Shown: positions 13,901 through 27,011, numbered from the stretch's first letter. The stretch is 64,000 nucleotides of DNA from Ichthyophthirius multifiliis (GCF_000220395.1 NW_004086378.1:1-64000), one strand, 5' to 3'. Program-made: numbers and translations. Notes: a model not told the origin generated them from the sequence alone.

Positions 13901-15540
13901 AATAATTAAATAAATAAGAATTTTTTAAGAAAATAATAGAAAATTCTATCTACGCATTTCTAAATAAAAATAAACTATAATATTGTTTACTAAAAAAATA
14001 TTAATTAAGCTTTTATATAAATTAAAAGTATATTTTTTAATTTTTTAATTAAATAAATTGTTAATTTTTATGCTATATAAATTTTAATTAATGAAAGCGA
14101 AAGTTAATTTAGTTAGTTACAAAAGTATAATAATTAGTACAATTTTATATTATTTATTTTAAATATAAAATTTTTATTAATTTTATAAAAAAAAAAATTG
14201 TTAAAAGATGCATTAAAATAAAAAATTATAATAAATATAAGTAATATTTTTTAAGAAAATTTAAATATTTTTATAGTATTTTAGAAAAAAAACATTATAC
14301 ATAATGAAAAATAAATACATTATAAATTATAATATATATAAAATATTAATTCTAGCAAAACCAAATAAATAATTTTCATAAATTTAATTTTCTAAAGTCT
14401 ATAATGTCCATATCCGCAATTAAAAAAAAGGGTAGAATTCCCATGAAATTATATAAGATTAAAATTTAAATATTGCTTGAAAATAAAAATGAAGAAGAAA
14501 GACTAAAGAAATATTATAAAAAAAATGATATCTTAAATAGTGTAATTTTTAACTAAAAAATAAAATATACTTATCAATATATATTAAAATAAATTTATTT
14601 TTATAAATGTAAAATAATAAATTATATTTTTATAAATACATTTTTATTTTTAATATGAAATATATAATATATTCAAAGTGGAAATAATTTTTTTAATTTT
14701 TTATTTAATTATTTTTAATTAAATAATCGAGTTACATCAATAAATTAAATTTTTATATATTTAAAAATTAGTTATATAATTATTAAAAGAAATAATTACT
14801 TTAAATTTAAGATTATTAAATATTTACAATTTATATACATTTTGTTATTTATTATTTTGTGCATTTTGAATATTTTCTAACTTCGCCAATTAATTACAAT
14901 TAATACATAAAGACATCTCCATTTTTGTTGAAAATATAAATTATGTTTCTGTTTTATTTTTAAAATTAATTGTTAAGAAATAATTATTTCAAAAACTTAT
15001 TAATTAGTAAATATTTTAAGTTTTCCAATTAAAAATTAAATCCTGCTTTTTGTAAGTAAATTGCTTACATTCATGTTTGGAATATATATAATAAATTCTT
15101 CTACTAAATATATTGCTAAAAGTACTGATTATTCTTAATTAAGGTTAGATGGTACTCTTAATATAAATTAATAATTAAAAATAAATAAATATTATTTTTA
15201 AAAATTTTTTTTTATATAATATTATTATAAATTAAGAAAACTAATATTTTTTTAAATACATATTTTTTTATTAATACATTTATAAGGTTTAATATAATAA
15301 TAAATTCCTGTTTATTAATTTATTCAATACATATAATCTATTTATATATTTTTTTAATATATTACATGATTATTTAAATTTTTTCTTTATTTATTTATTT
15401 TTTTTTAAAAAAAAAAATTTAATAAATAAAAAATAATATATTATTTATTATTTGTTTTTTATTCGTCTTTTTTTAATAGGGTTTTAACAAAAAAATTTAA
15501 GAATAAATAAAATTATATATAATAATTTAAAAAATACTAT
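13900..15540. other. Spacer with a duplicated block and coding-like islands
   Basis: About 14040-14550 resembles 300-880. A richer patch at 14880-15160 has coding-like reading on both strands: minus 14922-14737 gives a 61-residue ORF starting MEMSLCINCNQLAK, and plus from 15073 gives an open frame starting MFGIYIINSSTKYIAK with YSQLRLDGTL downstream. Neither has recognisable family features, and they cannot both be real as read. The remainder is A/T-only. Confidence 0.4.
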
Positions 15541-16115
15541 GTGTATATATAATTTAAAATATCTTAAATATTGACTCACAATTATGAAAGTTTATAATTT
15601 ATTTCAGATGTAATATTTTATATCTATTCGTTTGTTATAGGAAAATGTTTTTCTTATTATTTCTTTTTCAAATTCTATTTAATTTGATAAAATTCTTTTT
15701 CTCTATCTGTTTCTTATAAAGTCCTTCATATATCCGTGTTAATTCCTAAAATTTATTAATATTTTGTTCTTTGTTTATATTTTACTTAATAATTTTAATT
15801 TTTATCTTCATCTTCATCTTCATCTTCATCTTCATCTTCATCTTCATCTTCATCTTCATCTTCATCTTCATCTTCATCTTCATCTTCATCTTCATCTTCA
15901 TCTTCATATTCATCTTCATCTTCATCTTCATCTTCATCTTCATCTTCATCTTCTGATTATATTATTTACATAGAATTCATTTATTATTATTTGTTATTAT
16001 ATTCCTGAAACCTTTAAATTTTCTTAATTGAACTCTTAATCAAAAACTAGATTTTAGATATTTCTAAGTTCTTATTTTGATTATAAGATGTTTTATTATT
16101 ATTTTTAATTTTAAA
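15540..16115 (-). pseudogene. Possible gene or gene relic with a long Glu-Asp repeat
   Basis: On the minus strand this block opens with a polar, Gln/Asn-rich stretch (two frames look coding-like: one with NLEISKIQF, one with SKQELRNIQN), runs through the (GAAGAT)n array as alternating Glu-Asp, then continues into the coding-like part shared with 6300-6570. In the frame that gives Glu-Asp, a TGA follows the array shortly after NKEQNI-type sequence. Frame changes and the lack of a clear start make it likely broken. Function unknown; acidic low-complexity segments are common in ciliate proteins. Confidence 0.4.
15804..15951. repeat. (TCTTCA)n hexanucleotide array
   Basis: About 24 tandem TCTTCA units with one variant (ATATTCA) near 15906. 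On the minus strand the unit is TGAAGA: one frame gives Glu-Asp, one Lys-Met, and one is full of TGA stops. The related block at 6300-6570 lacks the array, so it arose after the duplication or was lost there. Confidence 0.95.
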
Positions 16116-17800
16116 ATTATAAAATTATTGTTGTAAATTATTAATTTAAATTTTATTTATTTTTTAAATTAAAATCTTCTATATTTTTTTTATATGAAAA
16201 TATGAAATTATATATAATATGATTATATTTCTTTCTACAGTAATTTGTTATTAAAAAAACTAAATTAACAAATAAAAGAGGCTAAAATAAATTGGAATAC
16301 ATTTATTTTTGTTAATTATGCTATTATTATAATAAAAAATTAATTTTTTTTGTAAAAATAATAGTGAAAAAAATTGAAGAAAAATATAAACATATATTAT
16401 TATAAATATAAATAAAATAAAAAAACTCTAAATTTTAAAATTAAAAATTATTTGAATATTTGAAACTAACAAAAAAAATTTTAAAATAAATAAAAAAAAA
16501 TTAAATATTTTATATTTCTATAATATAAAAAAAAATATATATATTTAATTTTTTTTTTATTTTTTAAATATATAAAAAAATGCATTGCAATATTGCAAAT
16601 CATTTATGATTTAATAAATTTATTTCTTTTATTTTATTTATTTTATTATAATGTTTTTATTTTTAAAAACTATTACTTTTTTTAATAAATCTTTTTTAAA
16701 AAAATTACATACATTTTTTTTAAATAATAATCCTAAATTAAAATTAAGATGTTTTTAAATTAAAATATACAATATAAATAAATCTGAAATTTACATATAT
16801 AAAAAATCATTCAGATATAAATTTTATGTATAATTAATTTTTTTGTAAATGAAAATTAAATTCTGTAAAAATATAAACAATATTTTTATTCCTATAATTA
16901 ATATATTTTCTTATAAATATATATTTTTTTTAAAGTTTCCTTTTAAGATTATATATATTTATCTAAAAAAAATTACAGTTATATTTTTTTTAGTATTATA
17001 AAGGATATACAATATTTTTTTAATGATTTAACATTTAAATTTCTCATATGTTTTTAATAGTATTATAAAGCTAAAATTAATAAAAATTTCAAATATTAAT
17101 AAAAGCAATACTCGAATTTTTTTTTCAAGATTCCAATAATATTTTTTATTAAAATAAAATATTAAAAATAACTAATTTAATTTTTTATTAATTAATAATT
17201 GTTTTTACTTTATTAAATAAAAATATTATAATTATATATATTTATCAATAACAATCTAAATACTTTTTTTGAAATATTAACTAAAAATTATAAAAATAAT
17301 TAATTGTAAAATTTTTAATTAAATATAAAATAATAATTTAAGGAATTATATGAGAAATAATAATAAAAACATTATAATTTTAATATATTTTATAATTTTT
17401 AATTTTTAAGATATGAAAAAGATTATTAATAAATAAACAAATTAAAATAAATAAATAATATGTATAAAATTATTTCATAAAAAAATTAATAAAAATAAAT
17501 AAAAAATTAATAAAAATAAATTCATTGATAAATCAATTCAAAAATATAGTATGAAATAAAATAAAATTAAAATAATTATAGTAATTAAATTAAATTATTC
17601 ATATATATTTCAACATTATGAAATATAAAATAATTATAAAAAATTAATACTTGCTTGTAAATAATAAATATATTTTTTTATAAAACATATAAAAATTAAA
17701 TATTTATTTTTAAATTTTATATTTGATTAAATTAAATTTATACTAAATAAAAAGATATATTATAAATAAAATTTATAATATTTATATATATATATATATA
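16115..17800. other. A+T-rich spacer
   Basis: A short segment at about 16220-16290 (TTGTTATTAAAAAAACTAAATTAACAAATAAAAG) resembles 930-970, another piece of the duplicated flank. An (AT)n run at 17772-17808 immediately precedes the third cysteine-repeat relic. No gene seen. Confidence 0.65.
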
Positions 17801-17812
17801 TATATATAAGGA

Positions 17813-17990
17813 AAAAGATTATAAATGGTCAATTTGCTATTAGTCAGTTTTTATGATAGATTTTATTTTATTTAAAATTTATTTCATTTTTAAAATATTG
17901 TTCAAGTGTAAGAAAAATAAAAGAATATAATGATAAATTGTAAAAATTGTTAAATATAACATTTGTATAAAAAAAAATAATATATAAAAT
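17813..17990 (+). pseudogene. Tail-only relic of a third cysteine-repeat gene copy
   Basis: Matches the C-terminal coding end of the intact gene (about 12556-12735): AAAGATTATAAATGGTC (Lys-Asp-Tyr-Lys-Trp-Ser), then TTTCATTTTTAAA.TATTGTTC and AGTGTAAGAAAAATAAAAG. Small indels break the frame. No upstream coding part remains; the match begins right after an (AT)n tract. Confidence 0.8.
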
Positions 17991-18142
17991 AAAAATATAT
18001 GAATAAAATTGATAAATTTTAATATATAATAAAATATTTAATATAATAAATTATTAAATATATATTTATTAATTTTTATTTAATTTAATATTGTATTTTA
18101 TATATAATAAATTATATAAGATATTAAATATATATTTTTTAA

Positions 18143-18177
<35 letters not shown>

Positions 18178-18290
18178 ATATATAAATCATATTTATTTAA
18201 TTATTTATTATATTTAAAATTATTATTATTTTTTTTATTTTTAATTTTATTCATATTTTTAATTTTTATTTTATTTAATAATATTTAATT

Positions 18291-19281
18291 ATGATTAATT
18301 AATTTAATGAAAATTAATAATTTAATTAATCTTATATTTGTATAAATTAAAGTTTATATACTTAAGAATGTATTAAATATGATTTAAATACTACAAATGC
18401 TAATTCGTAAGAAAAAAAAGATTCTCAACTAAGGTTAGAAAATATATTTTCATTCAATTAGGATTTTTAAATTAACTAAAAAGAATTAATTTAAAATAAT
18501 TTAGAGTAATTAAAAAATATAATTTACCTATCTTTTAATTAGCAATCATTAAATAAATATGCATCTGATTAATAATAAATTATTGAGATTTTATATTAAA
18601 AAATGGAATCTTTAATTTAAGAATTGTATAAGCTTTCAACTATAATTTTATCTTTAAACAAAGAAAATTAATAATTATAGAATTAATATAATTAAGCTAT
18701 TAAAGAAAATAAAAATCTCTAAATTTAATAATAATAAATTTATGAAAAAAAAAAAAATCTTTATTAATTTTTTGACGAAAAATAATAAATTTGTGATTTC
18801 AATTCTTAATGTAAATATATATTATTTTTATAAAAAAATTAAAGAAAAAAAAAACATATTTAATTTTTAAAAAGATAAAAATGATAAAAATGAACCTTAT
18901 AATTTAAATATTTAAAATTAGGAAAATATGGTTAAAAAGGTTATTAAAGGAATTAATAAATAATAAGATATTTTGAATATTAATAATGATTGTAAAGTAT
19001 AATATGTTAATTAGGGTAGCCCTTAATAAACAAAGAGTCAAATATTTAATGATAGACAATAATAAAATGACTTTTAAATAAAAAGTAAATAATATTAAAT
19101 AGAAAAAAAATTATTAATATAAAAGTTTTAAGAAAACAATAATAATAAGAGTAATAATTTAATAATTTAGAAAATAAAAGTAAACAATTAAAAAAATTTT
19201 GTTGACAAAAAAAATAAGTCTTATTAAAATTTTAGTTTATAATAGCTCAATGAAAAATGCCAATTAATATTTCAATATTGA
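18291..19281 (+). CDS. Coiled-coil protein, function unknown
   Basis: Two exons, 18291-18810 and 18845-19281, joined across a 34-nt intron (GTAAAT..TTAAAG); splice phase 1 fits and the frame then runs to TGA. The product has 318 residues. Residues about 80-170 form a heptad-like coiled coil (IIEILYQKMESLIQELYKLS, then NKENQQLQNQ). The second half is Gln/Asn/Lys-rich and probably disordered. The start ATG is the first in the open frame. I do not recognise a family. The downstream neighbour (CEP19-like) is on the opposite strand and convergent. Confidence 0.75.
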
Positions 19282-19563
19282 GTCTGGATTTGGGAGAATA
19301 ATCAAACCACAGATTTGATAAATAAATGTATTTAAAATAAAAAAATATTTTTATATAAGGGCATTATAGTGCTTGCTAAAAATAAACTTTTTTTTAATTG
19401 CGAATTTTCAAAATTTTTTTTATAATATTATTATTCGAATGATCCAAATATATTTTTTTATTGTATTTATATTAAATTTATCAATTATTAATATAATTTT
19501 TTATTATATATATTAAAAATTTATTAAATCGAAAACAATCAAAATAAAAGTTATATAATATTT

Positions 19564-19969
19564 TCAAAAATCATTATTTTAATCGTAATCTGAAATATCT
19601 TCAAATACTTGGTCATATTTATTGTTAATTTTTTGTTAAAATGGTTCTTTAAGATCATTTTGTTTATCTTATATTAATTAAATAAACTTAGTAAGCTAAT
19701 TTAAAACAAATGATTAGTAAAATCAAAAAAATATAATAAATTACTTAATCAATTTTAGCATATCTTAAATACTGAGGATGTTCATTTATTAACTATTAAG
19801 CTATTTTTTTGCAATCAGATAAATATATTAATTCGTTTAGTTTTATTAAATAAAGTCTTTTCTTTTTATCTTTCTCATTATTTCTATATACTAAACCTAT
19901 TTAGGCTGGATTATATTTTATTACCCACCTTATTGGTGTCATTTTACTTTAAAAAGTAACTTTTTGCAT
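19564..19969 (-). CDS. CEP19-like centrosomal/ciliary protein
   Basis: Exons 19969-19745 and 19695-19564 with a 49-nt intron (GTAATT..AATTAG, phase 0), 118 residues. The N-terminal part matches the CEP19 (C3orf34) pattern: a basic start, then IKYNPAQIGLVYR, KKKRLYLIKL, YLSDCKKIAQQLINEHPQY, and a C-terminal acidic end (EDISDYD). Known role in animals: CEP19 sits at the mother centriole/basal body and recruits RABL2 for intraflagellar transport entry; the same role at ciliate basal bodies is inference. The protein is shorter than the human one (about 160 residues), mainly in the C-terminal helical region. A second Met ten codons in is an alternative start. Confidence 0.75.
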
Positions 19970-20305
19970 TAAAATATACCTATATATGTATATATTTTTT
20001 TTTTCAAAAAAAATAAAAAATTAAAATAATTATAAATTTATGAATAATAAATATATAAATTATATTTAATTAACAAAAGTTATATTTCATATAATATTTT
20101 AGTTTAAATAAATTGTTTTTTTTTTATATACATAATATTTATTTAATTTTGAAAATTATATATTTATAAATAAGGAAACTAAAATTATTTTAATATTAAA
20201 AAAAATATTTTAAAATATATCTATCTATCTATTTAGTTTTTTTTTTTTTCTTTTTAAACTAGATTTATAATTTAATTTATATTTAGAGTAAAATTATTTT
20301 TCAAT

Positions 20306-23300
20306 TCATTTTAAATATTAAATATAACGAACTTCTTCATAATTAATTCTCTAAGCCTATTTAATAATTTTATTAAATTAAATTTCTTATAAAAAATCCA
20401 TCCATAACTTATTAAAAAAAATATAAAAAATATTATTTTTTTAAAAAAGTAAAAATTTTACATCTTAAACTTAATATTGTATTTTCCAATTCGAGAAAAA
20501 CTCATCTAATAAAGGAAGGATATTTTATTGATTTTAAATTAAATTCAAATCAATGCATTTTTTTATTTTTTAATTTGAGTTTTTCAATTTTTATAAATTT
20601 AAATTATATTATTTTAGATTTGCTTCATTAAAATAACTTAATTATTTCAGTTCAGTTTGTGCAGCTAGAGTATTTTTAAGATTGCTTTCTATTTAAGTTT
20701 TAAAGTTTTCATCTCCCTTACATAAAGTTCCTGTAATTATACAAATAATGCATTATATATCATTAATTTATTAGTAATTATTTTATTATAATAAAAGATC
20801 AATATTAAAACATCCCCTCAAAAGGAATACTTTAATAATAAAAAGAAGACTTTTTTAAATCATATTTCCAATATATCCAGTCATCTAAGGGTTTAAATCA
20901 TCTAAGCAATAATGTAAACTTACTAATTAATTAATTGTTTATATATAATCATTTACTGAATCTAAATACTACAGACATTAATTATAAACAAATATAATTT
21001 TACATAACGAATTATACGTATAATTAATCATCTAAAATTCTGTTTGATCTTTAATTTATATAATCTAAGGGAAATTATTTTCTAAATATATTTATAAATT
21101 TTTTAAATCATATATTTCTTTGAAAAAATCGTTTTCTTATATTTTTTCATTTGCCATTTTTATTAATTATTCTCTTAATCCATAATTTTGATAAGGAGAA
21201 GTAAAAAATAAATACGATTAAAAACTTTAAAGCTTTTTTAGAACTTTAAAAAGTGTGTTATCATCTCCTTAGTCATTTATTAAACTAAAAAAATTAATTT
21301 GTTTATATTATTAATATAATTTTTCTTTGTTGTTTTCATTTTGTGTATCTTTAAATTAATCCACAAAATTATTTAAATGTAATTATAAACCTTCTAACTA
21401 ATATTAAATTGATTACAAATCAACTTTATTTTATAATAATTTATCTTGGTCTTACACTTTTTTTATTAATCGGGCACTTATAGTAGTATTACTAATTTAA
21501 TTTTCGTTATTTACAATGTCTTTTGATTTATAAAATAAACAACAAGCATTTTTCACAGAATCTTCGTTTCCGTAGGCTTCTTTTAAAATCTCTTCTTCAT
21601 TTGCCTCAGTAATATATCTATCATTATATTTAAACCATTTTTTCGCTTTTTCATTGAATATATAACAGTAATAATGGCCTGAATTTGCATTTCCATCATG
21701 CATTAAAATAGAGAATATTTAATAACAATATTGAGGCTATTTATTATAAATTTCGGATCTTTATTTAATTAATTCTTCTAATTACTAAACTAAATTTTAT
21801 TTATGTTATTAGTATAAATTTTATTAAGAGTGCATTGTATCTAAAAAATTTTAGAATTTTTTTTCATGCAATTGATTTAAATTATAATCAAGCTTTTTTT
21901 ATTTTTAGTGTAAATTAATTATTTATATTTATTTATTTTAAAAATTACTTCAAAATCATTAATATCTTCAAATTCTTCTTTATCTTATTATTATTATTAA
22001 TAGAAGGAAATTAATTTCGAAAAAGCTTATTCTATATTAAAATCATTATATTCTTTGATTTAGTATTGAATTCGTTATATTTTTTTATCTATTTGGTGAA
22101 TTTTTTCTTTATCTTCATTATTAAATGCATCTTTTTACTATTAATTTTCATTTGAATTTACACAATACTTATGAATATAAATTTCTTTTTCAAAGAAAAA
22201 TCTATTATTTAATTTAATTGTATTAAAATTTTATTTATCATAGTCAAGCCTGTTTATATAAAAAATCATTATTTGAGGTGGTTATTTAATCATAATATTA
22301 ATTTTCGCGTTTACTTTTAATCCTTTATTAATTTCATAATCAGCAATTTCTATAAGTTATGCTTACTCAAAAGAAGAATATAAATCATTATAAATAACAT
22401 TTAAATTGAAAATTCCTTAAATAAACTCATTATATTTAGTAAATATATTATCATCTTCTTAATAAGTAATACATTCTTGAATTTTTCCATAGAATAGTTC
22501 AGTTATTGGATTCCTTATTTTATTTTAATTATCTCCATCATTTTTTTAAAAATAATTTTGATTTTAAGAATTCATTAAAATTCGGTTTGAAAAAACTTTC
22601 TAATCTGATTTTTCTTCCTTACGTAAATAAATATTAAAGCCTTTTTCTAAAAATTCAAGTGCACAGTTTTAAAATTCCCAAAAATCGTTTTCTTCTCCTA
22701 TTTAGAAGTATTCTCCGTTTAATTTTCGTAATGTTTCAAATAAATTTTTAGGATTTTAATATTTTTATTTCCCTTTTAACATATTTACATATAAAAGTTA
22801 AAACTGAGAAAGTACATCTAAATATTTCTTTTTTTCTTCACATGTCTCTTCTTCCATAACATCTTCGAAATTTAAAGATAAAAGTAAATCTCTTAGTTTT
22901 TTTATATTAAATAAAGTTTATATAACTACATTAAAATAACATGCTTTAATTTTATTATTTTAATAAAAATAAATATTTATATCGCATTTTTTGTTTCTTT
23001 TTTATTTACTTCTTCCTATGTTCGCTAAACCTGCGGGAAGATTCATATCTTTTCTAATCATTAATTTAGGATTTTCATCAACTTTTAAAGATGATTATAT
23101 TGCTTTTTTTATTTATGAATCATTATTATCTAAATTATCTTTTGCAGTTATTGTAGATTGATTACTTTTTATAATTAATAAAAGATATAATACAAAATTA
23201 ATAATTTTTATATTTTTTATATTGTTCTTTTTTCTAAAAAAAACTTTGTTAATTTCATTAATTCTTATAAAACAAATTAAGGTCGATATTTTGAGTTTTT

Positions 23301-23405
23301 CCATGCCTCGTAAATTTATTAAGGTTAAAATCCAAACTCTTTATAATAAGCTAAAATTGCTTAAAAAGGTTCTTAAGATTTAAATAAATTTTGATTTTAA
23401 TTCAT
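20306..23405 (-). CDS. USP25/28-like ubiquitin C-terminal hydrolase
   Basis: Exons 23405-23245, 23164-23010, 22943-21949 and 21892-20306 (introns 80, 66 and 56 nt), phases consistent, about 965 residues. A deubiquitinase that cleaves ubiquitin isopeptide bonds. N-terminus: a UBA-like segment (residues about 10-50, ILAYYKEFGFQ...WKNSKY) and one UIM-like motif near residue 80 (DSQIKKAIQSSLK). Cys box: GLANIGRTCYFNVVIQTLF with catalytic Cys at about 107 and the oxyanion Asn five residues before it; the usual GNTC is GRTC. His box near 510: HDGNANSGHYYCY, followed by KWFKYNDRYI. The UBA/UIM layout and LPAGL..GRTCYFNVVIQ resemble USP25/28. The tail after 580 is helical and poorly conserved; a 54-nt in-frame stretch beginning GTAAAA near 20450 may be another intron. 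The exact C-terminus is less certain than the catalytic part. Confidence 0.88.
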
Positions 23406-25416
23406 ATAATGGTTTATATTTTGATTCTTTTTTATTTTTTGTTAATTTTTTAAAAAAATTTATTCTCGATTTTTAATTTTTGTATAGTATTTTTAATTTT
23501 AAATTTATTTATATTATTTTTCTATATTAAAAATAATTAAAAATTTAGTAATATTAGCATATATAACATTAGTTTTATATAAAAAATTAATATAATTATA
23601 TGTTTAATGTAATTACAGAATGTATATTATAAACTAAATTTATTATTAATTTAAAAATGTTATTCAAATTCTATAGATAAAATTTATTTATATGTACTAT
23701 TTTATATAATATTTTATAAAAAAACAAAAGAAATTAAAAATAGAATATTTGTTAAAAAAAAAAAAGTTATATAGTCTTAGTCTTATTTTATTAAAAAAAA
23801 AAATATATGATTTTTTTTCTATATAGAATTTTATATTATAATATATTAAAATATATCTTTTGGAAAAATATTCAATTTTTTCAAAATTTAATTATTTAAT
23901 AATTTTTTTTTATTTATTTCTTATATATAAAAATTAATTCAATATATAATATATAAAATAACTTTTTAATTATAATAATTTTTTTTTAACAAAAAAATTA
24001 TATAGTTCTTAAATTATAAATAAATAATTATTTAATTCTTTAATTTCGATGAAGTTATTATTCATAAATAATTTTTAAACTAACTAAAAATGTTAAATAT
24101 TTAATTTAATAGACACTTATATTATTTTACTTTATTTAATGTATACTACTTATATTATATAACATGAATAATCAGTAACTTCAAAAAATACTACTTTAAT
24201 CCATATTTTGACTTCAAATTTTTTATTAATATACTTTGAAATTCTACTATTTATTTTTCATATTTTAAATTATTCGAGTTTTAGATGCGCCGTAATTACT
24301 TTTATATTGTAATTAGGCTTAACAAAGTTCACTCAATTGTTTTTAATTAGATTATCCGAAATAGATTTGTATAAAAAATCGCTTTATTTTGGAGTATAAA
24401 ATTGAAGTAGTCTAATTATATGTTTCTTATTTAAATCAAGTATATTTATTAGTTACTACATAAGAATTACCATATTAAATATACGAAATTCTTCGTGTTT
24501 AAGTAATATTTACAAAATATGATATTATTACTCTTTTTAGCAAAATATTTATAAATTCTGTATTTAAATCTTTTATATAATTAAATATATATATATTATA
24601 AAAATGTATAATTAATACTTAAATTATTATTTTAAAAGATTGAATTTAGAATATTATTTCAATTAATAATTTATTTTCTATTTTTTATAAATCATCTATG
24701 TTTATTAAGTAGCTAAAAAAATATTTATTAAATTTTATATATTTTAATTTCTCGTATATTTAAACATAAATAAAATAATATATATGGTTTATTGGAAAAA
24801 ATATTATATTTTTTAAATACTTTCTTTAAATTTTTATTAAATAACAATAATTTAAACTAATAAATAATATAAAAATTTATCATATTTAATATTAATTTTT
24901 TCATTAATAATATAAAAATCAGTTATCAATATTATTATTATTTAATTTAATATATAATAATATATATTTTTTTATTTATTTAAATTTAGGAATAAAAAAT
25001 TTATTAATTATTATTTTAATTTAATAAAATACATTATATATTAAATTTTTTAATTTATTTAATATTATAAATTAAATATTGAAAAAACTAAGGTATTATA
25101 CCTATTTTATTTAAAACTATTATATTTATTTTATTTAATTAACGTAACAACAAAGTTTATTATAAAAATATACATGGATATCAAAGAATTAAAAATAAGT
25201 AATTATTTAATATTAAAAAAAATAAAAATTTAAGTTATAATAATATATTATATAAAATAAAATTATTATATAATAATTTATAAAGAGAAAAAAAAGAATC
25301 TTATAAGATTTTAATATATTTAAAAAAATAATTTTTAATAAATTAAATTAATATCAAAAATATTAATATTTTATTTATAAAATATATATAAATAATAAAA
25401 TTAAAATAAAAATTAA

Positions 25417-25483
<67 letters not shown>

Positions 25484-26067
25484 TATTAATTATATCATTA
25501 TAATTTTATAAAACTATATTTAATTTTATATTTATAATTTATAATATAATATATGTTTTTAACAATATTTCTTTATTAAAATTTTTAGAAAATTTTATAT
25601 ATGCAATACCTATATTAATTTTAAAAATATTTAACAAAAATTTCTTAAAATTTTATTCAATATTATTTTTAGAATAAAAAATATATACTATTATTTTATA
25701 AAAGTATTTCTTTTCTTCAATTTTTTTTATTTAATCTTCTTTTATTCATAATTAAAACAGTAAGTTAAAGTATAGATTATTATAAATCTATTATTTTTTA
25801 ATATAAGATATTTAGATCTATAATGCTTGTAATTTTACTATTTTTTTTTTGTTAATTTATTATTAATAAATAAAATATTTAATATTAAGTTTAAGAAACT
25901 TAAATAGAAAAAATAACTTAACAATCTTTTTAATATAGTTATTTTATGTATTAGAATATTATTATAATTTAGATTTTTAACATTTTTTAAAAAAAAATAT
26001 TATATTTTTTGTTCTATATTTACAAAATATAACTTAAACTTGTTTAATATATATACAAAATAAATTT
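23406..26067. other. A+T-rich spacer with one possible small ORF
   Basis: Mostly A/T-only, with (AT)n runs at about 25420-25480. A less A+T-biased patch at 24130-24500 contains a plus-strand ORF with ATG at 24139 and TGA at 24403-24405 (88 residues, hydrophobic centre: LIYFEILLFIFHILNY, then FRCAVITFIL). The minus strand of the same patch is also open. Neither could be assigned. Confidence 0.45.
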
Positions 26068-26956
26068 ATGCAATTACCATCAAAAGCATATAATTTTTTC
26101 GAAAAGAAATATTATAGTAAAGATAAAATAAGAATTCATTAAAACAGAAATAAAGATATTAATTTAATTTACTTAACTGTAATTAATAAAGACTATAAAA
26201 GGTAATTTATTTTAAATTTGTTATGACATTTAAATTTAATATGTATTATTACAATCAGAATAATGTTATTTATGTATTAAAAGTTTACCGATTTTATAAA
26301 ATTAAAAATAATTGTTGTTTATAATAAATTAAAATTTAGAGTATTTTAAATTGATTAGATATAAATATATTTGAAAAATGATATTATTTATGATTTTAAG
26401 TTATTTGATTAATAATATTAAATTTTTTAAGATATAAAAAAAGATATGTATTAATTAAAGTCGCAAAAAAAAAAGCATATTTTATTATAGATAATATAAT
26501 AAAATAGATATAAATATATTTTTTTTTAAAAAAAATAAATAAATATCTTATATAAAGTATTAATAAATAAATTTATTAGTTTAATTTTAAATGTATTTTT
26601 TAAAAAATTAATAAAATTGTATTATTTTTAAAGTAAATGGTTTAAATTCTATTAATTAGGAATATTTGAAAATCTTAGGCTTTGAAAAAATAATAACAAT
26701 TTAATTTTTAATATAAATTTAATCTATTTTGTTTATTTACAATAATATATAATAAAATATAAGATATTTTTTAAAATTATATATAAATATTTAATTAATT
26801 TATTTTTATAAATTACTAAAAATCAGTAAGAATTTTATTTTTATAATAACCATAAAATTTTAAATAATTAATTTTTGTTGTTGTTTTTTATAAAAAAAAA
26901 CAACAAATATATAAAAAACACTAAATAATTATAGATAAGTATTATTTCATTATTGA
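26068..26956 (+). CDS. Possible small gene, unrecognised
   Basis: ATG at 26068 opens a protein-like exon (MQLPSKAYNFFEKKYYSKDK) that can be joined across a 50-60-nt GTAATT..ATCAG intron to a second segment containing KFTDFIKLK and, much further on, NGLNSINQEYLKILGFEK. The frame stays open to TGA at 26954-26956, but TGA is so rare in this base composition that openness alone is weak evidence, and later parts look like spacer. No family recognised. It converges on the zinc-finger gene. Confidence 0.3.
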
Positions 26957-27011
26957 AAATAAAAGTTTAATAAAAAAAAATGATTTTTTTTAGTAAAATA
27001 TAAATTATTCA

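Noticed and set aside
15764-15973. Plus-strand ORFs reading His-Leu or Phe-Ile repeats
   Set aside because: Frames of the TCTTCA array; the minus-strand Glu-Asp reading has better coding context on both sides.
25420-25484. Long (AT)n tract as a possible replication origin or scaffold site
   Set aside because: Such tracts occur throughout the window; nothing distinguishes this one.
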